Source of the DNA: Strigops habroptila
Taxonomy: Eukaryota > Chordata > Aves > Psittaciformes > Psittacidae
Direction of reading: 5' to 3'
Length of the DNA: 64,000 bases
Assembly (NCBI RefSeq): GCF_004027225.2
Contig: NC_044277.2
Span: 27,232,995-27,296,994 of the forward strand
Made by a program: the position numbers and the translations under genes. The notes under the pieces were generated by a model, which saw only the letters and a list, made by a program, of their open reading frames with translations, was not told the DNA's origin and did no database searches. This document shows, one piece after another, positions 43,625 through 54,900 of this stretch. How positions within the stretch are numbered: position 1 is the first letter of the stretch; the number at the start of each line of letters is the position of its first letter.

Positions 43625-43710
43625 GTCCTGGGCAACCTGCTTGAGTAGAAGGGTTGGACCACATTAGCTCCTGAGGTCCTTTCTAACTTCAGCCGTCCTG
43701 TGATTCTGTA
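43625..43710 (+). mobile_element. CR1 LINE 3'-end fragment
   Basis: CTGGGCAACCTGCTTGAG, GGGTTGGACCACATTAG, GAGGTCCTTTCTAACTTCAG and the TGTGATTCTGTAA end match a CR1 subfamily 3' end. It is 5'-truncated. Confidence 0.88.
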
Positions 43711-43988
43711 AAGCATACCCTCTTGGCTTGCATCAGCACCTTAAAGTCACAATGTATTGGATCTCTAATTTTAGAGGTGCAACCTCCCTTGCATTGTTTA
43801 GGGGACATGTGGGTAGCACTCAGGCCTGTGGATGACAGTCAGAAAAGTATTCAAACCACTCAACTTGAAGAACCTGAATTAGTCAGCATAGGTATTGTAG
43901 GAAGAGACAAGTACCTTTGCAGCTCCATTCAGAAAAGCTGACCTTAAAACAAATTACCTGTGGCAAAGGAACATTTTGTTTTTCTGAT

Positions 43989-44057
43989 CTGGTTTTGGGG
44001 TTTGGTGGGGTTTGCTTTGGTGGTTTGTTTGTTTGTTTTTTTGGTTTTTTGGGGGGG
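43989..44057 (+). repeat. G/T-rich low-complexity tract
   Basis: GGTTTTGGGGTTTGGTGGGG, then TTTG repeats and a run of seven G (44051-44057). It resembles the tract at 498-612 in composition. The open frames at 43917-44250 run across it and look like artefacts. Confidence 0.8.
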
Positions 44058-45029
44058 AGAGGATGTAAATGGGGAAGCTTTCCAAAGCAGGAGATTTGAT
44101 AGAGTTTTCTTAAGATGTTTGTATGTGCTCGTGAGAAGGCTTCATTCCCATCTCACCCATTTCAAGATCCCAGGAGTTTCAGAACCTAACCTGCCCAACC
44201 GGTATCTTATAAATTACAAAGTGATCCCTGATGGTGTAGGAAGCTCATAATGAATTGCCTTAAAAACTAGGAGCAGAATCCAATGAGATGACAGATTTCA
44301 AGATGGCTTTTCTCAAAACAGCCAGGAGCCTGAGAAGCAGGATAGGCCCTTATGGTATTGTTTGGATCCTCCTTATTTAGAACAGAGATATATCTATTGC
44401 ATCTGTGTTCATGAAAACACAAGGAATCAGCTAGTAAGGATCCAGCAATGGAAGTTATTGGAAGCCATTTTCTGTTGAGCAATATTTATGCTGAAAACAT
44501 CTTCTGTTGAAATCATTCATATGATATGATACTGTGAGGCTGAAAAACAAATGCTGGCGACTGCTGGGGACAGAGTCTTGAAAGATTTGGTCTAGTTGGA
44601 CCAAACGGATTGAATAGATGTTCTGAATAAAGATGAGGCACCTTGCTTTTGGGCTGTTACATACAGACAAATGTTTAAGCAACCAGGTTGGAGAAGCCCA
44701 TTCTTCAGTACGATTTTGTTCAAAATACTTGTGAGGGGATCTTTTACTATGCAGTCAACTTTGATGATAATCTGTAGTGATTGCTCAAAACTAACAGCTC
44801 TTTCTGCTGTTATAAAGCAGAAAGATAGACTTTCTGCTGTCTATCAGAGAGTTACTTAGAGAAAATTTTCTAACATATCTATATAGGTTTGCATTCATCT
44901 TTAGTGTCATTGAAACCCATTCTCAATATATATGTTTAGTAATTATGTTTAATGTGCAATGATGTTTAATAATGCAAGTTCCCATTATTCAGATTAGTGA
45001 CTCTTTTCCCAAATTAAAATAACAACATG
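44058..45029. other. Immediate downstream flank of CA2; nothing recognised
   Basis: AT-rich sequence between the last CR1/low-complexity block and the distal polyadenylation signal. No repeat family or coding potential was recognised. Confidence 0.5.
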
Positions 45030-45051
45030 GAAGCAAAAATATAAGTATAGA

Positions 45052-45057
45052 TTTATT
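45052..45057 (-). terminator. Candidate distal polyadenylation signal of CA2 (AATAAA)
   Basis: An AATAAA on the minus strand about 725 bases after the stop codon, followed by a T/GT-rich stretch (TGTTGTTATTTT) that resembles a downstream element. It would give a 3' UTR of the order I expect for CA2. Confidence 0.5.
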
Positions 45058-45630
45058 AGAGAAGTTATCTAAAATACAATATTATTTTCCTCCTTAAATT
45101 AGAGCATATATTATTTTAGTGAAAAGATATTTTGTATTACTTCTATGGTAATAACAACTTTTAAACATAATACTTAATTTAGGACATTTTTAATTAAAAA
45201 AATCCAACACTACCATTAAGACATAATCAAGGTTGTTGATAGCATGGGTAAAAATGTAAAACGGTCTGAAAAAATATTTACATGTCAGTTTCTTAAAATC
45301 TAATAAGTCTAATTCTCAATATTCATTTTGCTTCACTTTCTCAAAATACTTTTTTCCTAAATTATATCTAGATTCTGTATTCCTGTGCTTTTCACAAAGC
45401 TTCAAGTTATCGTTAGTTATGTGTACTATCATACCAGAGGATGAGGTTTCTTAAAATGGCTTATTTTGCTACTACCACCATATCCTCCCCCAACTAGCCA
45501 ACATACTGTTTGTTACACCAAAGTGTCAGTTGCAGCAATAGTCACCAAAACACACACAGCCACCCCCCCCATGCCTTCCCAACCCCACACCTTAAGAACC
45601 CTTTCCTATTTGGCCAAGAGCCTTTCACAT

Positions 45631-45636
45631 TTTATT
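45631..45636 (-). terminator. Candidate proximal polyadenylation signal of CA2 (AATAAA)
   Basis: Plus-strand tttatt reads AATAAA on the gene's strand, about 147 bases after the stop codon. The following bases (toward lower coordinates) are moderately T-rich. It could yield a short 3' UTR isoform. Confidence 0.45.
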
Positions 45637-45782
45637 AGCTGGCATTTCAGATGCAGAGCGAAAGAAAGAATGGATCTGGGAGACAAGATGTTGCCAGAGC
45701 ACACATGGCAAAGGTTTGATTTGGGCTTAGCAAAAGGGGCTCCTCACAAACACAGCCATTTCTAACGCACTCAGCGCTGAGT

Positions 45783-45902
45783 TTACTGGAAGGAAGCTCT
45801 GACTTCCCTGCTCTTCAAAGGCTGACATGGGCGCCAGTTGTCCACCATACGGCACACGGGCTCATTCTCAGCATTGAAGCAAAGGCCACGGATTTTACAC
45901 AT
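45783..45902 (-). CDS. CA2: CA2 coding exon 7 (residues 222-260 and stop)
   Basis: 120 coding bases: 39 codons and TAA at 45785-45783. It encodes [20 protein letters not shown] through the C-terminus SREVRASFQ. Four cysteines (223, 229, 238, 247, linear) cluster here. Met222 and the NWRP segment are typical of CA II, and the C-terminus ending in ASFQ agrees with avian CA2 as I remember it. The strong acceptor is a pyrimidine run ending ccacag. Confidence 0.97.
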   Translation of the reverse strand: MCKIRGLCFNAENEPVCRMVDNWRPCQPLKSREVRASFQ

Positions 45903-48900
45903 CTGTGGAAAAAGGCACAAACATCATCAAATGCATACTCTTGTTTCAGCAGGACTTTCTGAATTGTACACCTTGGGCCCAAGCCAGAGGTCCAACTCAA
46001 AGTTTCACCAGCACTAACGGTCTAGAGACGGTGTCACCCCCCCTGTGTCTCTATATTTCATCCACTCCATTTCCTGTCCCCAACACAGGCTCTCCTGTCC
46101 ACAAAATATCCTCGCAAGAACAAATAAGAACACACAGAAGACAAGGATACAGGCACACATTTTCTGAACTTTGTGCACAAAGAGTTGCTTGTCCTTGATC
46201 CAGATGTGAATTGAAATCCTTTCAGAATACTTTGTAAGTTGAACAGTTTTGGGTCTTCTGAAAATTGGATTTTCTTAATCCAATTGTGGGGGAAAAAACC
46301 CACAACTTTACCCTTGGATCAAATTAAAATAGCCAAATTCATTCAACATATCTTGATTTTCACATACTGTGAGAGGAAAAAACTGATCCATATGAGTGGG
46401 AGCATACTGTAAAGTTTCAGTGTTTGTTCCTAAAGCACAATTGGTGTTTGCACAGTCTGATGTAATAAAAGCACCTTTATGTCTAAGTGGTCGTCTCCAA
46501 AACTAGTACAAAGACTGTGACAAAATAACAACTCACCTCAAATGTGATCTCATACAGACAGCTGGAACTGCTGACAGAAATACGTAGGTAGTATAGAGGA
46601 TTTCATACAAGCCAGGCTGCAGGCCAGGCTTTCCTTCATTCAAGGAGGAAGGCCCCCAACAGTGATTAGCCTAGGAGAGGACTTTACCTTCAGGACCAAC
46701 CAGAACAAAGTTTGGAGCTAAACCTCTGCCAGGAACTGCTGTGTCACTACAGCAAATGATAATGGGCTCACTATGCCCTGCTGTAATATCCAGCTTTTGT
46801 CTATCTTTGAAAAAACAAATCAACTTAAACCCAGTGTCAATACTCTGCTTTATGGTTTCTTGTTTTGATCAGGTTTGGAATGAAGAGGCAAGCTGCTGCC
46901 ACCACACACTGTTTTGATCTCAAACCCACCTTTGAAATGTCAATGGTAATATGGAGGGGTGTGTGTGGGAGAAACAAGTGGTATCTTTCACCACTTGTAG
47001 GTGGTTAAAGTAGGTGTAGTAGGAAAACAACTCTATTTGGTGAACATGCTCTTGTCCTGTAATAAAACCATATTTACAAACTTTGAATTATCAATAGCAA
47101 TACCAGTAGTTTAGAACAAGTAAACAGTGTCAACTTTAATGCTCCCTTGCAGTTTATTAATCGTAATCATTGCTGTAATTATTATTTCTGATAGTTTTTG
47201 TCATTTATTCTGTTTTTATTACCTTAAGTCCTACAACAGCTCAGTTGCACATTTGTAACATCAGCTGAATAAAACTCCTAGAATTATGAGTATATTGTTA
47301 GCATGTCTGCCATTGATAAAAGGGATTTAAGAGTTTGAAGAGTAAACTAACGCCCTTCACGGCTGGTTTATATTTATAGGCTCTAAGTTCTATTTATATC
47401 TCCCAAGCTCACAGATGTGAACTGAGGATGGAATCTTGCCTCTAAGTAGTTTCACTAATGGATGGTGCAAAACACTAAGGCCAGGAGTGACTTAATCTGC
47501 ATGAGTTCCTTCCTACTAGGAAGACTCTATCCTCCTCAAGCTGCTCAACAAAGTAAAGGATTTTTTCAGACTTATGGAATCTGCAAGTTTTGCCTCTTCC
47601 AAACAATGTAGTTTTGTTGGGATTGTCACAATTCTGCGTGGGATTTCCTAACTCTGTTCTGTGCTGAATAGAACTTGTAAAATGAGCTCTGTGTCTTTGA
47701 AATGCTGGAAGATCAACAAACTAACTATAGATCTATGGTGTGAGATGCATGCTTATAAATGCTGGGTATTTTCAGGGCAAGTATACCCAGATGGGTGATG
47801 TTTGCATGAACAGCAAACCTGCTGATGCTCACTAACATATGCTAGACTAACTCTGCATATGCAAATGATCCTTTCATGCATGCTACAATTTTCCCAGATT
47901 CTACCACATGACAGCTCTAGCCTGTCATGTGGTGAAAATCTGGGAAAATTGGAAAATTTTCTGGAAATCCTGATTAAATATCTGAAAATATCTGGAAATA
48001 CTGATTAAATTTTTAACCACTTCCTCTTCCCCCTCTCCCCCTGCAAATTTTCCCTGGACTGTGTCCAAATGGAGGATAGCCTTACATTTTACAGCAAACT
48101 CTACTTCTACACATAGCAGCAGAGTTCTGCCAGAAGGGGATAACTACTTCAGATATATATATTTGACATGTGATGCTAGCTAATACCCTGCATAGCTCTG
48201 CAGTAACATAAACTGCTACTTCAAAGATCACCCAGAGGGCAGAGCTAAGGCAATCAATAAGACACCTGTACGTATCTACTGGCACCATCCTTTATAGACC
48301 TACCTGCTCAGGGCTAACAGTGATGGGCTCCTTCAGAACGTGCCATATCACACACTCGAGCAGTGGAGGAGTGGTCAGTGAACCAGGGTATGTCCAGTAA
48401 TCTCTGCATGCAGGAAGCAGTCCAGTGGGGTCAAAGTTTGTGAAGGAAGCTTGCTTTCCCTACAGTAAAGAAAGTAGATGGGCTAATGTCAGGGGAGAGA
48501 TCACAAGACACACTGGGCTTGCAGCAGTGAAGTGTCCTGAGGAAAGCTCCATGGTTGGAGAAAGGCAGAAATGGAGTTTGGCATGAAGTGTTGAGTGTGT
48601 CCCATAGTATATTTGGGATTAAAGACTTTCAGCAATATATTTCTTATAAGACTTTCAAGACATTGTTTCTCTTGTCAAATGTTGAATTTATGTTCCTTGC
48701 TTCTAGAGACATGATTTGATTTTGCTTGAAGCAACAATGAGACTTCAGATGCCAGGAACACTGACTGCACTGGAAACAGAACCTGAGAGATCTGTTTGGA
48801 GAGTCCATTGAAGTAAATGGCAATATCCATTTACCTCAAAGGAAGCCTGATAACAAAGATGACAGTGTAGCCTCATTCTTTACCTTTTCTGTCCACATTT

Positions 48901-51900
48901 CTCAGTTCCACAGAACTTTACCCACTATGAAGGTACCCAACTGCTCAGTAAGTACTTTTAGTTTCCCATTATTCAGCTCCTTAAGATCACACACACACTT
49001 CACACAATATTTAAAATACAGAAAAGCTTTTTTCATAAGAGTTATATATCCTGATCAAACTTCTTATGTGGAGTCTCTGTTGAAATAGCCAAGAGAAGCA
49101 TGCCCTCTTGGAGGAAGGAAATTTATCCCACACATGCAGAGATGAGGGGAAGTGCCTTTTCCATCTGTCATTGCCTAGAAAGGACATCTACCAGAGTAGT
49201 TTAGATTAGTAAAATGAATCCTACCCTATAGGTTTAAATGCAGTTAAAGGACAGAGAAATGTAGTCAGAGATACAAAACTATCACTGTTTCTAGTACTCT
49301 CTGCCCTCTACCACAAATTCATTCAAATCCCTTTTGCATTTAGGATTACAAGAGCATCAGTACTGATGGAAGGAAGGTTTGTTTTACTTTCATACATGCA
49401 GCAGACTAGGAAGAAGTAAAAAATCCACTTTCTGAAGACAACACAGCATAGTTGTGATTGGTGTCAATCAACACAGACAGCAAATATTACCTTGGTTTGA
49501 ATGGAGTTCAGAGCATCCACAACTTTCTGTATTTCAGGCTTGGCATTTCCTACCTGTAACACAAGTCGTATGAGAAGAAAATAACCATCCACTCTCAAGA
49601 TACGTTTAGTTTCCTGTTGCAGTTCCCAAGGAAACATTTTCCCAGCACCATCTCATTACATAACAGGAGTACTACAGCAAAAGTGACTATAAAATCATGC
49701 CAGCTGACAGTCAGCACAAATGGGTCAGCCAAGGACACTGGACAGAAAAAGCAATTTTCATTTACAGTGTGTGGATTTATTTTTGGACTTGAGCTGTTCT
49801 TTTTTCATAGAAGTCACCCTTCTAATAAAAAACCATGAGGCCAGGATGGAATACAAACTGCTGGGGCACAGTCGTCTTCTCCAACCAGCTGCGAAGATAA
49901 TTCGACTACTACAAAATGCTCTAGACATTTAACAGTGACAGAAAAAGGAAAATAGGTGTTATTTAGCCTGGTCCTACTGCAGATTCATACACACATAACT
50001 TTGTCAGCTATGCGTACCACTTTTCACTGGTAAGAGTTATGGCAGTGTCACTGTTGTGATGAAGGCAAATATGCTGCTACAGGGCCGTCACAGTGATGAA
50101 TGGCAGTCATACTCCATTGCTAGTGTACAATTTTTATATGTAGAGGAAGCCAAGAATTTGAAGCACCACTCAGTTTGCTATGGGTTTAGGCAGTGTAGTA
50201 TAATGCTGCCTTTTTCTGTATTTTAGACTCTTAGGTCCCTCTGCAACACAATAAACATACTGGACTCATCCAATTAATACAAAAGAAAAAGGTTAACTAA
50301 CCTTCATGAAGATGCCTACCACAGCCAAACCATCAGGATGCTTCACAGCTTCAGCAAATTTACCATATTTTACATTCCAGTGAACAATATGGAGCTAGGA
50401 ACAAGAAAACAAAGGAGCACTATGAAGATAATATTCCATCCACAATATTTTACAGATGAGGATGCAGGGAAGTAATTTATTAAACATTAAGAACAGATGG
50501 CATTTTACTGCTGAGATTTAAAAATTTTTGTGTGCAGTTAGTTAAGAATTTCTTGAACCATTCATCTACTTTCAAGTTTCATTTATGAAAAGAGGTTTCT
50601 GTCATGCATTTTATTTTGCTTCTCACTTTTATTCCCAGATGAGTTTTAAATGCAAACTGTGGTTGTATCGTTCTGATTTTAGTCCAGTGAAACTCCTGTT
50701 ATCTTCAGAATGAGCTTTTCCTGTATGCAGTCTGCAGGATTTTGATGTAGTATTTTAATGCTATATATGCTGGAGTTCTAACCATCACTGAAATACATGA
50801 TTGTCAGTTTCAAAGAACCACAGAAAACACATTAACTACATATCTGACCTGCAATTAGAGAGTTTTTAAAAAACAGTCCTGTCCTTTTCTGAAAGCCTTT
50901 GAAAAGAACATTAAATGAAGCTCCAGGTCACACTAGCCAGGATGTTGCTTTCTTTTTCATTTCCAAGTTATTTCTAAATTAAGTTCATCTGGCTGTTTCC
51001 CCACATCTGCAAGTTGAGTTGAGTGAGTAATTATGGTACTGTGAACAGAGGCAGTGGCAAATTTCTCAGATACGACAAAAGCTTCTGTTTCATGAAAAGC
51101 ATCAGAGACAATGAATTTGTGGGGCCGTTTCTTTTATCTTTCAATGCAAATCACAGGTGTGTTCAGTCAGTGTGTATTTATGAAAGGGTTAAAGTCTGTC
51201 ACAGCATCCAGAGGTAGATTTCTAAACAGGGGACAAGAAAAAGTGGGATGCAAGGCACTAAAGTCACTCCTTTTCTGTAGTGCAGCTCTAATAGAGAGTC
51301 TTGAAGAGTCCAAGGGACATCTGGAGTATTAAGGATATTAGAAAGAGTGCCTGCAAGGTCTCACTTTGCTATCTGCCCTCTTCACAGCTCCCCTTTGCTT
51401 CTTTGCTACCAAAAGATTGAACGGTCTTCCCCAAATTATTCTATTGTTGATATAAATGTCTCTGATGTTAAAAATTGAAGCCAGGAAAAGGGGATGTGTG
51501 TGTACAGGGGTATGGAAATTCTATTTCTTCATGATTTTCAAGAGCCACTGAGAAAGCAGGGGAAAACCAGGGATAATTAATGTGGGTTTTTCTGCTTCTA
51601 TAGTCTTTGACAAGAAGTAGCTAAGAAAAATCTAATTTGATTCTAATCTCTGCTTTTGCAAGGAGTAGGTCTTGGGTGGCATTGTACTAAAATCTTCTAT
51701 GGCAACCTCCGCAGTTTCTTGCCCTATGAAGATCTGTAAAGAAGTTGCTAATGTGGAGGAATATTAACAAGATAATAAAATATTTATTATACACAAAAGA
51801 CTGGAAAAGGTAAAGCACATCCTACCTCTGCATCATACTTCACACCATCCACAGTGTGCTCGGACCCTTGGCCCTCACAAGATCCCCAGTGAATGTGAAA

Positions 51901-54900
51901 TTGTGCCAGCCTGTAGACTGTATCCAGTGCTCCTCCTTGCAGGACTGTAAAGCAAAGAGCCTTTATTAGCATCTCCCATAACCATTGTTATCGAGTCTCA
52001 CTTCAAACTGGAATGTCCATCTCAAATCTTCCATGTGAACTACAGTTCATTGCTCTGCATGCTGTCATGCTACTCCAGATCATCTTCAATGGTACATTGC
52101 TGTAATATGCCAAAATCAATAATAAATGTATCAATACATAAGTGAATTTACAGTGAGCATCTCATCAGCAATTTAACAGGCATGCTAATATTACAGGTGA
52201 CAAGGGGAGAGCTAAGAATGTAACTTTTCTGTCACCAAATAAATAAAAAAAAAAGGCCAACAAAAAGAATAGCCTTTGTTAGAGGCCAATATAGAGTTGT
52301 TCTGTGGAAGTACACCAAATCATCCTTCACTTACTAATGTACTCTGTCCCTTCATTTTAGACACTTCATCCATTTAAGTCTTAATCCTGCAAATCCTGTG
52401 GCAGATTGGATTGAGCAAAATGCTTTTGGTTCCAAATTAAACCTCAACACCTGTTAGCGTGCATTGCTACAAGGTAAAGTGCTAGGCACAGTGCAAGGCA
52501 TTGCAGAGATGTGAATTCAAATCTCTTGTCCCTCCCAACCTTTATTCCTAAAGAATGAGTTTAAAAAATGGCGGTGAAAATGGCAATGCCTGCAGAAGCC
52601 CATTTTTTAAAACACAGAAACGAGGCGTTTACTTATGCTCTCCACTATCTGAGCTTACTCCTGCTATGGCATTGCTCTAAGTGGAGCGCCCAGTCACACT
52701 TTCAATTATACAGGAGTTTCCCTGAGCTCCCTTATTCTGCCTGTTAGTTTTAACGTTGTACTTAAACTGTGCCCAATCACCATTATGATATGCAGGATCA
52801 AACCCTATTGCTGCAAAATGCTCAAGGCACAGACAGTGTCTCCTCCAGTGTAGCATTAAGCACAGAACAATAACAAACAGTTCCATTAAAAGGAGCTATT
52901 TATCTAAGTTATTAGAGCAAGGTTTCAGACTGTTTATTTTTTTCCTAAGCATCTCAAATCAAATTAAATCTCTAAGATGTTAATATTAAAAAAGAAAGAT
53001 TATTTAAAAATGTAATTTGAAGTGTTACATGTCTTAGAGATAAATTTCTCAATATACATAAATACATATATACAATAAAGTGACAGAAGAGTGTTGACAT
53101 CAGATATTACATGTTAAGTGTGCTTTGTGTATGCGCCACAAACAAAATGGTTCCGTGAAGTAAAGATGCTTTCCTCTCCGTCTGCAATTAGTCTAGACAC
53201 TACCACAATACGTGCAAGTGTGAAAATATACATCAAATGCAGAGAGGAAAAGGTCACTGTCTGTTCAGGTTTGAATAATTCTGATTATATGCAAGCATGG
53301 ACAACAATAGTTGTGGATACTTGGCAATGAGGTGAGAAGGATTTGACTAAAAAACTGGAATACACGAAAATACAAGATGTATAATAAAACACATTAGTTT
53401 CCACTGGTGTGCTTTACACATGCAAAATTTGAGTTCAGTGGAGAAATTTAACATTTGCCTGGGGCTCCCTTGGTGAATATATTTAGAAGTCTCCCAACAT
53501 GTCTTTCTATTTGAAAAATGTTAATATATGCTCCACTGCCATCTTTGCAATTTCCAATACCGTAGCCAAAACTGAACAGCCAACAGACCAAGACTTGCCC
53601 TACCTTGTTGCCAAGCTATGTAATAGAAAGAATAATGGCTACTTAAAGTAATTAAATAGGAACATATCTTATTCAACTTTTATGTTTCTGCATGTGCTAG
53701 TTGCCAAGAAGCATAACTGTCAAGCACAGGACTACAGATCAGAATACTTTTTTTCAGAATAGCGACTCTGAATGTGCATTAGTTCCTTTTGAAAATGAAG
53801 TAATTGGCTGCTGTGTCTTTACAGATGTAAAATAATTTAATCCACACAATATCGTGTTTCATTTAAAAATTATGCCATGGAGTTGCAATGTTTCAGTTTT
53901 AGTTCTTTTGGCTAATGGACTTGCTGCTTGTTGCAGGTACAAACAGACTGAGGTTCCACCATTCCTCAACCTCGGAAAGCACTAGCGCAGCACAGGCTAA
54001 TCTGCAATTATTAATCAATGGAAAGCATGCTGAAAAGCAGAACCATGCAATCTTCTTAAATCCATTTGCAGTGTTATTTCTTTACACAAAGTTTGCTATA
54101 GTCTCATAAAACTCAAAAGATGCACAAAAATCTCTGCAGGTTTTGCTTACTTTTCTCATTCTGTGGTTCTCAGATCCAGCACTAGCTTATTTTGACTCAC
54201 AGCAGAGCATTCAAAGAAAGTAATAATTAGATTAGTGTGAATGAATACAAATTCAGCAGGCTTAATTACAGAACAGCCCTTCTTGTTCTAGCCTACATTA
54301 AGCAGATATTTTTTTTAATACTTCTCAACCTTTTCAAAGAAGTAAAATTTAAAATTAAACTTAAATGGCAAAGTAGAAATGTTAGAGCTTCTTTTTTTTT
54401 TTGTTTTCCCCAGCACAACCTTTTAAGCCATGAACAAATGCTACCAGTTTTTGCAAAGTGTAAGTTCTTCGAGAATCGGAGCAACATTCACACCAGGAAC
54501 TTCCCTGTCCTTGTCCCACGTGACGTGAACATCAATTCAGGCCACGTTGATGATAGAAGTTCAACCTTTCCATCCCCTTTTTTTGAGGGATGGGGAAATT
54601 CTGATCCATATTTGACCATTTCATCGTTAGCTCCTTTCTTTTTGAAATTGGTACTAGTGAAAACCATCCTGGAAACACACATGTGGCTGTGCTCCCTTTT
54701 GCTACATAGCACAGCTTCAGATGCAGGATGAAGACAACACAAGCCAACCTGGAAAACATATTCTTTTCTTACAGATTCAACCTACATCATAACCTCGTCC
54801 CCACAGATGTGTAACAGCCTAAGAGGTGACAGCTTGAAAATATAGTGCTTTTTTCTATGTAACAGTTATTTTAAATGTTACAGTGAGACAAATTTGGAGC

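Larger units (their letters stand above)
45030..45782 (-). other. CA2: CA2 3' untranslated region (extent inferred)
   Basis: The sequence after the stop codon is AT-rich, especially at 45000-45460. Two canonical AATAAA signals on the minus strand fall within 750 bases of the stop. The distal end shown assumes cleavage shortly after the signal at 45057-45052; use of the proximal signal would give a 3' UTR of only about 170 bases. The end cannot be fixed without transcript data. Confidence 0.55.
45903..48303 (-). other. CA2: CA2 intron 6 (2401 bp)
   Basis: Begins gtaggt and ends tttttccacag on the minus strand. It contains the 64-nt inverted repeat at 47887-47950 and the 31-bp-period direct repeat beside it (47960-48010). 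No recognisable transposon or exon. Confidence 0.93.

Noticed and set aside
1-45000. A second carbonic anhydrase (CA1/CA3/CA13-like) or ATP6V0D2 exons downstream of CA2
   Set aside because: I looked for QFHFHWG-, LHLVHWN- and LTTPP-type motifs and for ATP6V0D2-like segments among the open frames and found none. Frames shorter than 60 codons were not examined exhaustively, so this is not a firm exclusion.
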